A stretch of 64,000 bases of DNA from Massilia soli (GCF_016809835.1 NZ_JAFBIL020000001.1:248001-312000), one strand, 5' to 3'; counted from the stretch's first letter, positions 29,635 through 39,653 are shown. The notes: a model not told the origin generated them from the sequence alone. A program made the numbers and translations.

Positions 29635-30156
29635 ATGAACGCACTTCGCAAGAATATCCTCATCGGCCTCACCGTCCTTGGCATGGGTAGCGCCGTGCTG
29701 CCGCTGCACGCGGCTGAAGAAGGCCGCCAGGGCCACGCCATGACACAAGAGCAGCGCGACGCCAAACGCGCCGAGTGGCGCGCCAAGCGCGGCGAACACT
29801 TTGCCAAGCGCCAGGCCAAGGTGCATGATGCCCTGAAACTGACCCCGGCGCAGGAGCCTGCCTGGGCCGCCTACCAGGCGGCCATCAAGCCCCAGCCACG
29901 CATGGCGGCCCGCGCTGACCGGGCCGACTGGAAAGCGATGCCGGCGCCGCAGCGGATGGAGAAAAAGATCGAGATGTCGAAGCAGCGCATTGCCCACATG
30001 GAAGCGCGGCTGGCTGCCACCAAGAGCCTGTATGCGGTACTGTCGCCTGAGCAGCAAAAACTGTTCGATGAGAACAGCAAGCGCGGCGGCCACCGCATGA
30101 AGCACCGCGGCATGCACAAGGGTCATGGCGAGCACATGCACCCGAAGGCAAGCTGA
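29635..30156 (+). CDS. Spy/CpxP-like periplasmic LTxxQ-motif protein
   Basis: 173 aa with a signal peptide (cleavage after LPLHA, about residue 26) and a very basic, helical mature part carrying two LTxxQ-type motifs, LTPAQEPAW and LSPEQQKLF, the hallmark of the Spy/CpxP chaperone family. The C-terminus is rich in His and Met (HRMKHRGMHKGHGEHMH), which could bind copper or another metal. Divergent from the two-component/RND operon and closed by its own terminator. An envelope-stress chaperone or metal-buffer role is inferred. Confidence 0.82.
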   Translation: MNALRKNILIGLTVLGMGSAVLPLHAAEEGRQGHAMTQEQRDAKRAEWRAKRGEHFAKRQAKVHDALKLTPAQEPAWAAYQAAIKPQPRMAARADRADWKAMPAPQRMEKKIEMSKQRIAHMEARLAATKSLYAVLSPEQQKLFDENSKRGGHRMKHRGMHKGHGEHMHPKAS

Positions 30157-30180
30157 TCGCTTGTGTGGAAATGTAAAAAG

Positions 30181-30205
30181 GAGCGCTCGATGCGCTCTTT
30201 TTTTT
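30181..30205 (+). terminator. Intrinsic terminator after the Spy-like gene
   Basis: Stem GAGCGC/GCGCTC with loop TCGAT, followed by eight T (30198-30205); an A-run precedes the stem, so it may also act on the convergent SDR gene. Confidence 0.88.
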
Positions 30206-30210
30206 GACAA

Positions 30211-30969
30211 TCAGAGGAACATGCCGCCCGACGCTTCGACGCGCTGCCCGTTCAGCCAGCGGCTGTTATCGCTGAGCAGCGCGGCAATCGCGCCGCCGAT
30301 ATCGTCCGGCTGGCCCACCCTGCCAAGCGCGGTTTGCGCGGCGATGAAGCTGTTCAGTTCCGCGTTGTCGCGCACGCTGCCGCCGCCGAAATCGGTCTCG
30401 ATCGCGCCAGGGGCGATGACGTTGACGGCGATGCCGCGCTGGCCCAGCTCTTTCGCCAGGTAGCTGGTCAGCACTTCGACCGCGCCTTTCATCGCTGCGT
30501 AGGCGGCGAAGCCCGGCAGCGTAAAGCGGGTCAGGCCGGTGGACACGTTCAGGATACGGCCGCCGTCGCCAATCATCGGCGCCAATTGCTGGGTGAGGAA
30601 AAACACGCCCTTCAGGTGGACGTTGACCAGCTCGTCGAACAGCGCTTCGCTGGTGTCGGCGAAGGCGGCGTGGCCGGCCACGCCGGCGTTATTGACAAGA
30701 AAATCGATGCTGTGACGCTGCCAGTTGCTGGCGAGGAGTTCCTGCAGCTGCCCCGCGAACGCGGCGAAGGAACCCACGTCGCCGACGTCAAGCTGGAGCG
30801 CTGCCGCATGGCCGCCGCGCGCCTGGATGGCGGCAACCACGTCGGCAGCTTCCTGCGCCTTGGTGCGATACGTGAGGACGATATCGACGCCCTGGGCTGC
30901 AAGGTGCATCGCTGCGCTTTTGCCGAGTCCGCGGCTGCCGCCGGTGATGAGTGCGATCTTGTTGCTCAT
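30211..30969 (-). CDS. Short-chain dehydrogenase/reductase
   Basis: 252-aa classical SDR. The cofactor loop is TGGSRGLG (9-16), the NNAG motif is present, the catalytic Tyr/Lys pair is in YAAMK, and a Ser precedes it in LNVSTG. The Arg after the glycine loop favours NADPH. Substrate unknown. AAGGAG lies about 7 nt before the ATG. It is divergent from a LysR gene, which probably regulates it. Confidence 0.9.
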   Translation of the reverse strand: MSNKIALITGGSRGLGKSAAMHLAAQGVDIVLTYRTKAQEAADVVAAIQARGGHAAALQLDVGDVGSFAAFAGQLQELLASNWQRHSIDFLVNNAGVAGHAAFADTSEALFDELVNVHLKGVFFLTQQLAPMIGDGGRILNVSTGLTRFTLPGFAAYAAMKGAVEVLTSYLAKELGQRGIAVNVIAPGAIETDFGGGSVRDNAELNSFIAAQTALGRVGQPDDIGGAIAALLSDNSRWLNGQRVEASGGMFL

Positions 30970-31090
30970 GTGGTTCTCCTTCTGCTGGATAAGTGACGGA
31001 AGCAGTTTATTTGTTTAGACCCATGACACAAAGATGCTAGAGTCGATAACACTGTTCGCTGGTGAAGAACAATTGGCTGGAGGATCTTTG

Positions 31091-31987
31091 TTGGATACAT
31101 CTGAATTTCTACAGGTATTTGTGCGGGTCGCGGAGCTTGGCAGCTTTACCAAGGCTGCCGACAGCCTGGGAATGTCGAAGGCCAGTGTCTCGGTGGCGAT
31201 CAGCCAGCTGGAAGCGTCGGTGGGCACGCGCTTGCTGCAGCGGACGACCCGCAAGGTGCAGATGACGCAGGACGGGCACAGCTTCTACGAGCGCAGCAAG
31301 CAGGTGCTTGCCGACATTGAAGACTTGCGGGGCATGTTCCAGGGCGAAGCGGAAATCAGCGGACGACTGCGGGTCGACATGCCGCTCGGCGTGGCGCGCC
31401 ATATCGTGTTGCCGAAGCTGGCCGCGTTCCTGGAAGCGCATCCCCAGATCAAGGTGGAACTGAGCAGCACCGACCGGCGCGTCGACGTCGTCGCCGAGGG
31501 CTTCGACTGCATCGTGCGGGTTGGTAAGCTCGACGATTCGAGCCTGGTCGCACGGCCGCTGGGCAATTTCCGGCTGGTCAACTGTGCGAGCCCGGCGTAC
31601 CTGGCGCGTTACGGAGTGCCTCGGTCGCTGGACGACCTCGCCGCACACCGGCTGGTCGACTACGCGCCGTCGTTGGGCGCGCAGGCAGCGCTGTTCGAGT
31701 ATGTCGACGGAGATGTCGTGCGTTCGGTGGAGATGCCGGCAGCGGTGGCGGTCAACAACAGCGACGCCTACCAGGGCGCCTGCCTTGCCGGCCTGGGCAT
31801 CATCCAGGCACCCGAGAGCGGGCTCGGCGAACTGCTGGCCAACGGCCGGCTGGTCGAGGTGCTGCCTGGGTACCGCGCGGCGCCGATGCCGGTCACGCTG
31901 CTTTATCCGAACCGCCGCCAGCTGGCCAAGCGCGCGCGCCTGTTCATGCTGTGGCTTGGCGAAGTGATGCAGCCTTGGGTGCTCTAG
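31091..31987 (+). CDS. LysR-family transcriptional regulator
   Basis: About 298 aa. The N-terminal winged helix-turn-helix (FTKAADSLGMSKASVSVAISQLEASVGTRLLQRTTRKVQMTQDG) is followed by a periplasmic-binding-like effector domain. The TTG at 31091 is preferred: GGAGG lies 7 nt upstream and the protein then begins DTSEFLQVFVRVAE as usual for the family. An ATG at 31034 would add 19 residues without a good ribosome site. It faces the SDR gene across about 120 nt, the classic LysR-target layout. Confidence 0.92.
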   Translation: MDTSEFLQVFVRVAELGSFTKAADSLGMSKASVSVAISQLEASVGTRLLQRTTRKVQMTQDGHSFYERSKQVLADIEDLRGMFQGEAEISGRLRVDMPLGVARHIVLPKLAAFLEAHPQIKVELSSTDRRVDVVAEGFDCIVRVGKLDDSSLVARPLGNFRLVNCASPAYLARYGVPRSLDDLAAHRLVDYAPSLGAQAALFEYVDGDVVRSVEMPAAVAVNNSDAYQGACLAGLGIIQAPESGLGELLANGRLVEVLPGYRAAPMPVTLLYPNRRQLAKRARLFMLWLGEVMQPWVL

Positions 31988-31993
31988 CGCCGT

Positions 31994-33775
31994 TTAGTTC
32001 AGGCGGCCCAGCGAATTGAGGAACTTGTCGGGCGCCTGGTAGCCAATCACGCGGCTATCGGCGATCTCCTGTCCCTTGTTGTCGAACAGAATGATCGCCG
32101 GCGGGCCGAACAGGGTGAAGCGTTTCAGCATCGCCTTGTCGGCCTCATCGTTGGCGGTGACGTCAACCTGCAGCAACAGCGTGTTATTCAGCTTGGCCTG
32201 GACGCGTTCATCGACGAACGTCAGCTTTTCCATTTCGATGCACGACACGCACCAGTCCGCATAGAAATCGAGCATCACCGTCTTGCCGTTGGTATTCGCC
32301 AGGGCCGCATCGAGCTGCGCCACGGTCTTGATGCGCTGGAAGGTCAGGCCGTGTTGCTGGCCGCCGCCGAGATGGGCCAGCGGCGCCAGCGCGTCGCGCC
32401 CGCCGGTGGCGACGCCCACCAGCTGGATCGCACCCAGGATCGCGAATGCCGCGCCGAGCGCCATCGCCGCGAAATGACGGGACGATCGCAGCAGATAGAA
32501 GCCGTAGCCGAGGAACAGCACGGTCCAGCCGGCCATCTGGGCCGCGGCCGGGATAACCGGCGACACCAGCCACAGCGCCATTGCCAGCATCAGCACGCCG
32601 AAGAATTTCTTGACCGCCTCCATCCATGCGCCGGCGCGCGGCAGCAGCGATCCAGCCGACAAGCCGACCAGCAGCAACGGGATGCTCATGCCGACGGCCA
32701 TCGCGAACAGCGCCGCGCCACCGATCAGCACGTCGCGGGTCTGGCTGATGTAGACCAGCGCACCGGCCAGCGGCGCGGCCACGCACGGCCCGACGATCAG
32801 CGCCGAGATCGCGCCCATCGCGAACACCCCGGCCAGCTTGCCCGACGACTGGCGGCCCGATGCGCCGGCGAGGCGGGTCTGCAGGGCTGCGGGCAGCTGC
32901 AGGTTATAGACGCCAAACATCGACAGCGCCATCACGACGATCAGCACGGCGACCGCGCCGAGGACCCACGGGTTCTGCAGCGTGGCAGCCAGGCCCTCGC
33001 CCGCCAGGCCGGCGGCGACGCCGAGGGCTGTGTAGACGATTGCCATGCCAAGCGAATAGGCGAGCGAGAGGATGAAGCCGCGCGAGCGCTTGGCCTGCGC
33101 GCCCTCGCCGACGATAATCGACGACAGGATCGGCACCATCGGCAACACGCACGGCGTAAACGCAAGGCCGAGGCCGAGCAGCATGAAGGCAGGGAGAATC
33201 ACCAGCAGCTTGCCGCCGCCGAGTACCGAAGCGATGCCGGACAGTTCGGACGCCGGCGCCGGCGCCGCTGGCGTGGCTGGCGACACTGGCGCGGGCGCCC
33301 CGGGAAGGCTCATCGACGGACCGCTGCCGCCGGCAACGAGGCGGGTGGACGCCTCCTGCGGCGAATAGCACAAGCCGGCGTCGGCGCAGCCCTGGCTGAC
33401 CGCCTTCAGGGTGAACATCCCGCTGCCCTGCACCGGGATCATGATCGTGATGAATTTGCGATAGGTCTCGACCTCCTTCTGGAAGGTCTCGTCGTACTTC
33501 ACCTTGCCGGCCGGCAGCTCGGGCGTACCGAGGGTGGCGCCGGTTGCCGTGAAGGCAAAGCGCTCGCGATACATATAGTACTTATCGGCGATCTCATAGG
33601 TGACGGCGATGGTCTGCGGATCGGCCATACGCGCCGAAAATTTGAACGCGACATTCGGATCGAGGAACTCCTCCTCCGCGCGGGCGTTGGCGGCGCCAAA
33701 CAGCACCGACAACGTAAGTAGCAACAACGCGACGGCCTGGACGGCGAGCGGACGGAGGGACGGCAAACGGGACAT
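31994..33775 (-). CDS. dsbD: Thiol:disulfide interchange protein DsbD
   Basis: 593-aa inner-membrane reductant exporter that keeps DsbC/DsbG and cytochrome maturation thiols reduced. A signal peptide is followed by the N-terminal DsbD-alpha domain with its Cys pair (CADAGLCYSP), a hydrophobic core with the redox Cys in FTPCVLPMVP and GPCVAAPLAG, and a C-terminal thioredoxin domain with WCVSC. All six redox cysteines are visible. Start MSRLPSLRPL has AAGGAA close upstream. Convergent with the LysR gene, 6 nt apart. Confidence 0.95.
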   Translation of the reverse strand: MSRLPSLRPLAVQAVALLLLTLSVLFGAANARAEEEFLDPNVAFKFSARMADPQTIAVTYEIADKYYMYRERFAFTATGATLGTPELPAGKVKYDETFQKEVETYRKFITIMIPVQGSGMFTLKAVSQGCADAGLCYSPQEASTRLVAGGSGPSMSLPGAPAPVSPATPAAPAPASELSGIASVLGGGKLLVILPAFMLLGLGLAFTPCVLPMVPILSSIIVGEGAQAKRSRGFILSLAYSLGMAIVYTALGVAAGLAGEGLAATLQNPWVLGAVAVLIVVMALSMFGVYNLQLPAALQTRLAGASGRQSSGKLAGVFAMGAISALIVGPCVAAPLAGALVYISQTRDVLIGGAALFAMAVGMSIPLLLVGLSAGSLLPRAGAWMEAVKKFFGVLMLAMALWLVSPVIPAAAQMAGWTVLFLGYGFYLLRSSRHFAAMALGAAFAILGAIQLVGVATGGRDALAPLAHLGGGQQHGLTFQRIKTVAQLDAALANTNGKTVMLDFYADWCVSCIEMEKLTFVDERVQAKLNNTLLLQVDVTANDEADKAMLKRFTLFGPPAIILFDNKGQEIADSRVIGYQAPDKFLNSLGRLN

Positions 33776-33885
33776 GAGTTCCTTTTTTATTCTGCAATTC
33801 AAACGCGCGCAAGCGCGCAGCAGAATAGTACACCGGAGGAACGCATCCATGCTTAGACGAAGCTTATTGCTGACTTCTCGCAAAC

Positions 33886-33969
33886 ATTCCAAAATCGGGG
33901 ACAGACCGGGTCACGCAGACCACCATTTTAGAATCTTCTAAAATGGTGGTCTGTCCCCGATTTTGGAAT
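33886..33969. repeat. Second copy of the long palindromic element, left arm with 14-nt insert
   Basis: Outer arms 33886-33901/33954-33969 and inner arms 33916-33933/33936-33953 pair perfectly around the same TC spacer as the element at 11337-11414. The left arm carries 14 extra bases (33902-33915) that repeat the CAGACC motif. It lies in the dsbD-rplQ gap. Confidence 0.88.
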
Positions 33970-33981
33970 TGTTTTTGGGCG

Positions 33982-34014
33982 AAAAAAAAGCCAGGCTGAG
34001 CCTGGCTTTTTTTT
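33982..34014 (-). terminator. Intrinsic terminator of the alpha ribosomal operon
   Basis: Stem AGCCAGGC/GCCTGGCT with loop TGA, flanked by eight A and eight T, so it works on either strand. It lies 14 nt beyond the rplQ stop. Confidence 0.93.
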
Positions 34015-34027
34015 CGCTACCGGCTGA

Positions 34028-34423
34028 TTACTCAGCGGTTGGAGCGTCGTCAGCATCGCTGACTTCTGGACGGTCCAGCAGTTCGACGTATGCCATCGGT
34101 GCATTGTCGCCAACGCGGAAACCCATTTTCAGGATACGCAGGTAGCCGCCGTTGCGGTTTGCGTAGCGTGGGCCGAGTTCTGCGAACAGCTTCAGAACCA
34201 TTTCGCGGTCGCGCAGGCGGGCAAATGCCAGGCGCTTGTTGGCCAGCGTGTCGGTCTTGCCCAGGGTCAGGATCGGCTCGATGACGCGGCGCAGTTCCTT
34301 GGCTTTTGGCACGGTGGTTTTGATGGCTTCATGACGCAGCAGGGAAACGGTCATGTTGCGCAGCATTGCCAGACGGTGGGACGAAGTACGATTCAGCTTG
34401 CGAAGGCCGTGACGGTGACGCAT
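34028..34423 (-). CDS. rplQ: 50S ribosomal protein L17
   Basis: 131 aa, beginning [20 protein letters not shown], the L17 signature, with a C-terminal acidic tail (DADDAPTAE). L17 binds 23S rRNA near the exit-tunnel side. Last gene of the alpha operon, 129 nt after rpoA, as in other proteobacteria. Confidence 0.97.
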   Translation of the reverse strand: MRHRHGLRKLNRTSSHRLAMLRNMTVSLLRHEAIKTTVPKAKELRRVIEPILTLGKTDTLANKRLAFARLRDREMVLKLFAELGPRYANRNGGYLRILKMGFRVGDNAPMAYVELLDRPEVSDADDAPTAE

Positions 34424-34552
34424 GGTAGTTCCTTTCGGTTGTTTAATTCCAGCTCTTCGATCGTCTCAGACGCGGGCCGGTTGAATAAGGTTAATTTACT
34501 GCGGTGCTGCCATGCACCCGGAAGCACAATCGCACTTCCGGGTGAATTCTTC

Positions 34553-35530
34553 TTACTTTTCCAGGCCGGCAGGCGGCCAGTTTTCCAGCTTCATGCCGAG
34601 GGTCAGGCCGCGCGATGCCAGCACTTCCTTGATCTCGTTGAGCGACTTGCGGCCCAGGTTCGGCGTCTTGAGCAGTTCGTTTTCCGAACGCTGGATCAGG
34701 TCGCCGATGTAGTAAATGTTTTCTGCTTTCAGGCAGTTGGCCGAGCGGACGGTCAGTTCCAGGTCGTCGACTGGACGCAGCAGGATCGGATCGACCAGCG
34801 GTGCGCGCGATGGCGCTTCGGCCGCAGCTTCGGTGCCTTCCAGCGCGGCGAATACGTTGAGCTGGTCAACCAGTACGCGTGCCGATTGGCGGATCGCTTC
34901 TTCCGGCGTGATCACGCCATTGGTTTCGATGTTGATGATCAGCTTGTCCAGGTCGGTACGCTGTTCGACACGCGCCGATTCCACTGCGTACGAAACGCGG
35001 CGTACTGGCGAGAACGAAGCGTCCAGGATGATGCGGCCGATGGTCTTGTTGGTGTCTTCCGACAGGCGGCGCACGTTACCAGGAACGTAGCCACGGCCCT
35101 TCTCGACTTTGATCTGCATGTCCAGCTTGCCACCGGCGGTCAGGTGAGCGATCACGTGGTCCGGGTTGATCAGTTCGACGTCATGCGGCAGGTCGATGTC
35201 CGATGCCAGGATCGCGCCTTCGCCTTCCTTTTTCAAGGTCAGGGTGACGGAATCGCGGTTGTGCACTTTGAAGACAACGCCCTTCAGGTTCAGCAGCAGG
35301 TCGACAACGTCTTCCTGTACGCCGTCCAGCGACGAGTATTCATGGACAACACCAGCGATGGTCACTTCGGTTGGCGCGTAGCCGATCATCGACGACAGCA
35401 GGACGCGGCGCAGTGCGTTGCCCAGGGTGTGGCCATAGCCACGCTCGAACGGCTCCATCACGACTTTGGCGTGACCGGCACCGAGTGCTTCGACATCGAT
35501 AATACGTGGCTTCAACAAACTGTTTTGCAT
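34553..35530 (-). CDS. rpoA: RNA polymerase alpha subunit
   Basis: 325 aa. The N-terminal domain (about 1-235, [32 protein letters not shown]) dimerises and binds beta/beta'. A linker leads to the C-terminal domain (about 250-315, [44 protein letters not shown]), which contacts UP elements and activators. Located between rpsD and rplQ as expected, but the gap to rpsD carries unusual hairpins. Confidence 0.98.
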   Translation of the reverse strand: MQNSLLKPRIIDVEALGAGHAKVVMEPFERGYGHTLGNALRRVLLSSMIGYAPTEVTIAGVVHEYSSLDGVQEDVVDLLLNLKGVVFKVHNRDSVTLTLKKEGEGAILASDIDLPHDVELINPDHVIAHLTAGGKLDMQIKVEKGRGYVPGNVRRLSEDTNKTIGRIILDASFSPVRRVSYAVESARVEQRTDLDKLIINIETNGVITPEEAIRQSARVLVDQLNVFAALEGTEAAAEAPSRAPLVDPILLRPVDDLELTVRSANCLKAENIYYIGDLIQRSENELLKTPNLGRKSLNEIKEVLASRGLTLGMKLENWPPAGLEK

Positions 35531-35585
35531 GAAATGTCCTTTTCAATACCCTCGGCTCATTACACCGATAAGGCTGATGGCATTA

Positions 35586-35614
35586 GTAAAAACGCCCGCT
35601 CGTACGAGCAGGCG
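35586..35614 (-). terminator. Terminator-like hairpin between rpsD and rpoA
   Basis: On the minus strand a 10-bp stem (35593-35602 with 35605-35614, one G-T pair) is followed by five T (35588-35592). It lies just before rpoA. It may attenuate read-through from rpsD into rpoA or stabilise a processed 3' end. Confidence 0.55.
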
Positions 35615-35638
35615 GGGAAAAACCTGAATTCTGGTGTC

Positions 35639-35710
35639 GTTCCCGCGTCGGCGGGAACCTATGCTGAGCTGAACTTGCCGCGTCAGCATGGGTTCCCGCC
35701 TTCGCGGGAA
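35639..35710. repeat. REP pair (BIME-like) inside the alpha operon
   Basis: Two hairpins, TTCCCGC-GTCG-GCGGGAA (35639-35658) and TTCCCGC-CTTC-GCGGGAA (35693-35710), face each other. Between them ATGCTGA and TCAGCAT form a nested inverted repeat. Related single hairpins occur at 62337-62368 and, with another core, at 22972 and 48650. Confidence 0.85.
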
Positions 35711-35743
35711 TGACGGTGTCGCGGGTGACCGCGACATCGTCAA

Positions 35744-36367
35744 TTAACGCGAGTACAGTTCGACGATCAGTGCTTCGTTGACGTCGTTGGCGATCTCGTT
35801 ACGCTCTGGGAACGAACGGAAGGTGCCTTCCATCTTCTTGCTGTCGACCGATACCCAGCTTGGCATGCCAACTTGCTCAGCCAGCGACAGGGCTTCGACG
35901 ATACGAACCTGCTTCTTGGCCTTTTCGCGCACAGCGACGACGTCGCCGGTCTTGACCGCGTACGACGCGATGTTGACGACGTTACCGTTGACGGTGAATG
36001 CCTTGTGGCTGACCAGCTGGCGCGCTTCGGCGCGGGTCGAGCCAAAGCCCATGCGGTATGCCACGTTGTCGAGACGCGATTCCAGCAGCTTCAGCAGGGT
36101 CTCGCCGGTGTTGCCCTTGCGGCGGTTCGCTTCTGCGAAGTAGCGGCGGAACTGGCGCTCGAGGATGCCGTACATGCGCTTGACCTTCTGCTTTTCGCGC
36201 AGCTGGTTGCCGTAGTCCGAGGTGCGGGCACCCGACTTGACACCGTGCTGGCCTGGCTTGACGTCGAGTTTGCACTTCGAGTCGAGCGAGCGGCGTGCGC
36301 TCTTGAGGAACAGGTCCGTGCCTTCGCGGCGGGACAGTTTTGCTTTTGGTCCGATATAACGTGCCAC
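35744..36367 (-). CDS. rpsD: 30S ribosomal protein S4
   Basis: 207 aa, primary 16S rRNA-binding protein and, in E. coli, translational repressor of the alpha operon. It starts with GTG behind GAAGGAAG; the protein then reads (M)[18 protein letters not shown], the family N-terminus. The S4 RNA-binding domain is visible in [34 protein letters not shown] longer ATG-initiated reading does not fit the family. 229 nt separate it from rpsK. Confidence 0.97.
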   Translation of the reverse strand: MARYIGPKAKLSRREGTDLFLKSARRSLDSKCKLDVKPGQHGVKSGARTSDYGNQLREKQKVKRMYGILERQFRRYFAEANRRKGNTGETLLKLLESRLDNVAYRMGFGSTRAEARQLVSHKAFTVNGNVVNIASYAVKTGDVVAVREKAKKQVRIVEALSLAEQVGMPSWVSVDSKKMEGTFRSFPERNEIANDVNEALIVELYSR

Positions 36368-36596
36368 AGTACTTCCTTCACAATAAATGACGCCCCGACA
36401 CACTTGCGTGCGACAGGCGCTAGTCCGGTACCCAAACGGCCCGGACGTGGCTTAAACCCGCGCGCAGATGCAGCACGGGCGACAATAGCCGGGCAGTATA
36501 TCCTATTCGGACACTGCACCGGCGATCTTTTTCAACGAACAGCCGACAGGCGCGGCGATCCTGCAACAGGACGAGGTTGCCCTCGCCGGCTGTTAC

Positions 36597-37001
36597 TTAG
36601 ATACGACGACGCTTCGGTGGACGGCAGCCGTTGTGCGGCACTGGCGTCACGTCCTGGATCTCGGTGATCTTGATACCCAGGTTGTTCAAAGCGCGAACCG
36701 CGGATTCGCGACCTGGGCCTGGGCCCTTGATGCGCACTTCCAGGTTCTTCACGCCGCACTCAACAGCGACCTTGCCTGCTGCTTCAGCCGCAACCTGCGC
36801 TGCGAACGGGGTCGATTTACGCGAACCCTTGAAGCCAGCACCGCCGGACGTCGCCCACGACAGGGCATTGCCCTGGCGATCGGTGATCGTGATGATGGTG
36901 TTGTTGAACGAAGCGTGCACGTGTGCGATACCTTCGGCGACGTTCTTTTTAACTTTTTTGCGTACGCGCGCTGCTGCGGCGCTGCTTTGTTGCTTAGCCA
37001 T
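36597..37001 (-). CDS. rpsK: 30S ribosomal protein S11
   Basis: 134 aa of the platform protein S11, with [22 protein letters not shown] and the C-terminal [18 protein letters not shown]. Length is normal. It follows rpsM by 14 nt in the alpha operon. Confidence 0.98.
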   Translation of the reverse strand: MAKQQSSAAAARVRKKVKKNVAEGIAHVHASFNNTIITITDRQGNALSWATSGGAGFKGSRKSTPFAAQVAAEAAGKVAVECGVKNLEVRIKGPGPGRESAVRALNNLGIKITEIQDVTPVPHNGCRPPKRRRI

Positions 37002-37015
37002 GGTCGTTTCCTAGA

Positions 37016-37381
37016 TTATTTCTTGAGCGATTGTGCGGCCTTGCGCGGACCCTTGCGAGTACGAGCATTGGTGCGGGTACGCTGACCGCGCACTGGCAGG
37101 CCCTTGCGGTGACGCATGCCGCGGTAGCAACCCAGGTCCATCAAACGCTTGATGTTCATGGAGAGCTCACGGCGCAGATCGCCTTCAACTACGAACGTGC
37201 CAACTGCATCACGCAGCTTTTCCAGTTCGGAGTCGTCCAGGTCCTTGACCTTCTTGTTGGTCGGTACACCGGTCTCGGCGCAGATTTTCTGCGAACGAGG
37301 ACGGCCGATCCCGTAGATGGCGGTGAGGCCGATTACGGTGTGCTGATGATTTGGGATATTAACCCCTGCAATACGTGCCAT
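37016..37381 (-). CDS. rpsM: 30S ribosomal protein S13
   Basis: 121 aa, starting [27 protein letters not shown], with the C-terminal [16 protein letters not shown] tail that reaches the P-site tRNA. S13 forms intersubunit bridges with the 50S head contact. First of the alpha set, 28 nt after rpmJ. Confidence 0.98.
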   Translation of the reverse strand: MARIAGVNIPNHQHTVIGLTAIYGIGRPRSQKICAETGVPTNKKVKDLDDSELEKLRDAVGTFVVEGDLRRELSMNIKRLMDLGCYRGMRHRKGLPVRGQRTRTNARTRKGPRKAAQSLKK

Positions 37382-37409
37382 TCGTTATTCCTCAATAAAT
37401 AACGTTAAA

Positions 37410-37523
37410 TTAACCTTGACGCTGCTTGTGACGCGGCTCGATGCAGATGACGCGAACGACGCCTTTGCGCTTGATCACTTTGCAGTTGCGGCAGATCCGC
37501 TTGACTGATGCGAGAACTTTCAT
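37410..37523 (-). CDS. rpmJ: 50S ribosomal protein L36
   Basis: 37 codons, too short for most gene callers: [37 protein letters not shown] in pieces, with the zinc ligands C11, C14, C27 and H32. This is the C+ (zinc-binding) form of L36. It lies between infA and rpsM as in other Burkholderiales. Confidence 0.95.
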   Translation of the reverse strand: MKVLASVKRICRNCKVIKRKGVVRVICIEPRHKQRQG

Positions 37524-37567
37524 TTTTGCACTCTCTTTTTTCGGATTGGTTCAGTTACTTAAATTGT

Positions 37568-37786
37568 TTACTTGGTCCGGAACACGATCCGGGCCCGGGA
37601 CAAGTCATACGGCGTGAGTTCCACCGTTACCTTGTCGCCGGGGAGAATGCGGATATAGTTCATCCGCATTTTACCGGAGATGTGTCCGAGCACCACGTGC
37701 CCGTTTTCCAGCTTCACTCGAAACGTTGCATTCGGCAGATTCTCAAGAATCTCGCCCTGCATTTGGATGACGTCGTCTTTTGCCAT
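37568..37786 (-). CDS. infA: Translation initiation factor IF-1
   Basis: 72-aa single OB-fold protein, [22 protein letters not shown], with [23 protein letters not shown]. It occupies the A site during initiation. The ATG at 37786 gives the canonical length; an upstream in-frame start would add residues with no family match. Position between secY and rpmJ is typical of this order. Burkholderiales often carry a second infA elsewhere. Confidence 0.96.
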   Translation of the reverse strand: MAKDDVIQMQGEILENLPNATFRVKLENGHVVLGHISGKMRMNYIRILPGDKVTVELTPYDLSRARIVFRTK

Positions 37787-37823
37787 TCGGTCTGTGCACT
37801 CCTGGTTCGCGTAACCCCAAGGG

Positions 37824-39158
37824 TTATCGCGTCGGGATTCCGCCCTTGAAATTTGCCTTGCGCAGCAGTGATTCATATTGCTGCGACATGACGTAGTTCT
37901 GTACTTGCGCCATGAAGTCCATGGTGACAACCACAATAATCAACAGGGAAGTACCGCCAAAGTAGAATGGCACTTTCCATTGGGCTTGCATAAATTCCGG
38001 CAACAAGCAGACTGCAGTGATGTAGACGGCACCAGCCAGGGTCAGGCGCATCAAGATCTTGTCGATGTAGCGTGCGGTCTGGTCACCAGGACGAATCCCC
38101 GGGACAAACGCGCCGCTCTTCTTCAAGTTGTCCGCTGTTTCCTTGCTGTTAAACACCAGCGCGGTATAGAAGAAACAGAAGAACACGATGGCCACCGCAT
38201 ACAGCAACGCATGGATCGGTTCGCCAGGCGACAGCGATGCCGCCAGATCTTTCAGGAAGCCGATCACCGGGGAGGACGAATCCTTGCCACGGGTGAACCA
38301 GTCCACGATCGTCGCCGGGAACAGGATGATCGACGATGCAAAGATCGGCGGAATCACGCCTGCCATGTTCAGCTTCAAAGGCAGGTGGCTGGTTTGGCCG
38401 CCGTACACTTTGTTGCCTACCTGCTTTTTCGCGTAGTTGACCAGGATCTTGCGCTGGCCACGTTCAACGAACACGACGAGATAAGTAACCAATGCCACCA
38501 GAATCACGATGAAGATCGCTGCCAGGCTGCTGATCGAACCGCTTGACACCAGGGAGAACAAACCACCCAGCGCCGACGGCAGACCGGCTGCAATACCGGC
38601 AAAAATAATGATCGAGATACCGTTGCCCAGACCGCGCTCGGTGATCTGTTCGCCAAGCCACATCAGGAACATGGTACCCGTCAACAGGGTCACCACGGTC
38701 ACGAAGCGGAATGCCATGCCAGGATCAATCACCAGACCGGCCTGCGATTCAAGCGCGACGGCAATGCCGAAGGCCTGGAACAGTGCCAGCGCCACCGTGA
38801 AGTAGCGGGTGTACTGGGTGATCTTGCGGCGTCCTGCTTCGCCCTCTTTCTTCAGTGCTTCCAGCTGGGGCGACACGATGGACGCCAGCTGCATGATGAT
38901 CGAGGCCGAAATGTACGGCATGATGCCGAGTGCAAATACCGTGAAACGTTCCAGCGCGCCACCCGAGAACATGTTGAACATGCCCAGGATGCCGCCCTCG
39001 TTCTGCTTGAACAGCGACGCCAGCTGTACTGGATCGATGCCCGGTACAGGGACGTGGGCACCGATGCGATACACGACCAATGCGCCAAGCAAAAACCAGA
39101 GCCGGCCCCAAGGGAATCCGGACGCTGCACTTTTACCGAGTTGTGAATTAGTCGCCAC
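37824..39158 (-). CDS. secY: Protein translocase subunit SecY
   Basis: 444-aa channel of the Sec translocon with ten membrane helices. Landmarks are the plug/helix 2 region [26 protein letters not shown], the cytoplasmic loop [24 protein letters not shown] and the C-terminal QQYESLLRK. Last gene of the spc set before infA; 32 nt after rplO. Confidence 0.98.
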   Translation of the reverse strand: MATNSQLGKSAASGFPWGRLWFLLGALVVYRIGAHVPVPGIDPVQLASLFKQNEGGILGMFNMFSGGALERFTVFALGIMPYISASIIMQLASIVSPQLEALKKEGEAGRRKITQYTRYFTVALALFQAFGIAVALESQAGLVIDPGMAFRFVTVVTLLTGTMFLMWLGEQITERGLGNGISIIIFAGIAAGLPSALGGLFSLVSSGSISSLAAIFIVILVALVTYLVVFVERGQRKILVNYAKKQVGNKVYGGQTSHLPLKLNMAGVIPPIFASSIILFPATIVDWFTRGKDSSSPVIGFLKDLAASLSPGEPIHALLYAVAIVFFCFFYTALVFNSKETADNLKKSGAFVPGIRPGDQTARYIDKILMRLTLAGAVYITAVCLLPEFMQAQWKVPFYFGGTSLLIIVVVTMDFMAQVQNYVMSQQYESLLRKANFKGGIPTR

Positions 39159-39190
39159 TTTATGCTCCGATCAAGCTGTTAGGCTGCAAC

Positions 39191-39622
39191 TTAAGCTACC
39201 GAGCCGCCGGCTGCTTCGATTGCCGCTTTGGCGCCTGCAGTTGCTTTCAGGCCTTTGAGGTTCACCGCTTTGGTGACTTCGCCGGACAGAATCACGCGCA
39301 CATCGCGCGCCAGCACTGGCAGGATGCCTGCTTGCTTCAGAACCAGAATGTCGACATCGCCAACAGGCAGGTTGTTCAGGTCCGACAGGCGCACTTCAGC
39401 TTTGAAGGTTGCATTGAGCGACTTGAAACCACGCTTAGGCAGACGGCGCTGCAGAGGCATCTGACCGCCTTCGAAGCCGACCTTGTGGAAACCGCCCGAA
39501 CGCGACTTCTGACCCTTGTGGCCACGACCGGCGGTCTTGCCGATGCCGGAGCCGATACCGCGGCCGACGCGACGCTTGTAGTGCTTGGCGCCGTCAGCTG
39601 GTTGAATCGTATTCAATTCCAT
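39191..39622 (-). CDS. rplO: 50S ribosomal protein L15
   Basis: 143 aa, starting [41 protein letters not shown]-like N-terminus typical of L15, a late-assembly 23S-binding protein. The ATG at 39622 is chosen over a longer in-frame start that overlaps rpmD's 3' side. Between rpmD and secY. Confidence 0.97.
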   Translation of the reverse strand: MELNTIQPADGAKHYKRRVGRGIGSGIGKTAGRGHKGQKSRSGGFHKVGFEGGQMPLQRRLPKRGFKSLNATFKAEVRLSDLNNLPVGDVDILVLKQAGILPVLARDVRVILSGEVTKAVNLKGLKATAGAKAAIEAAGGSVA

Positions 39623-39653
39623 TGTTTTCTCCGTTCCCTCAAGCGCCAGGCGC

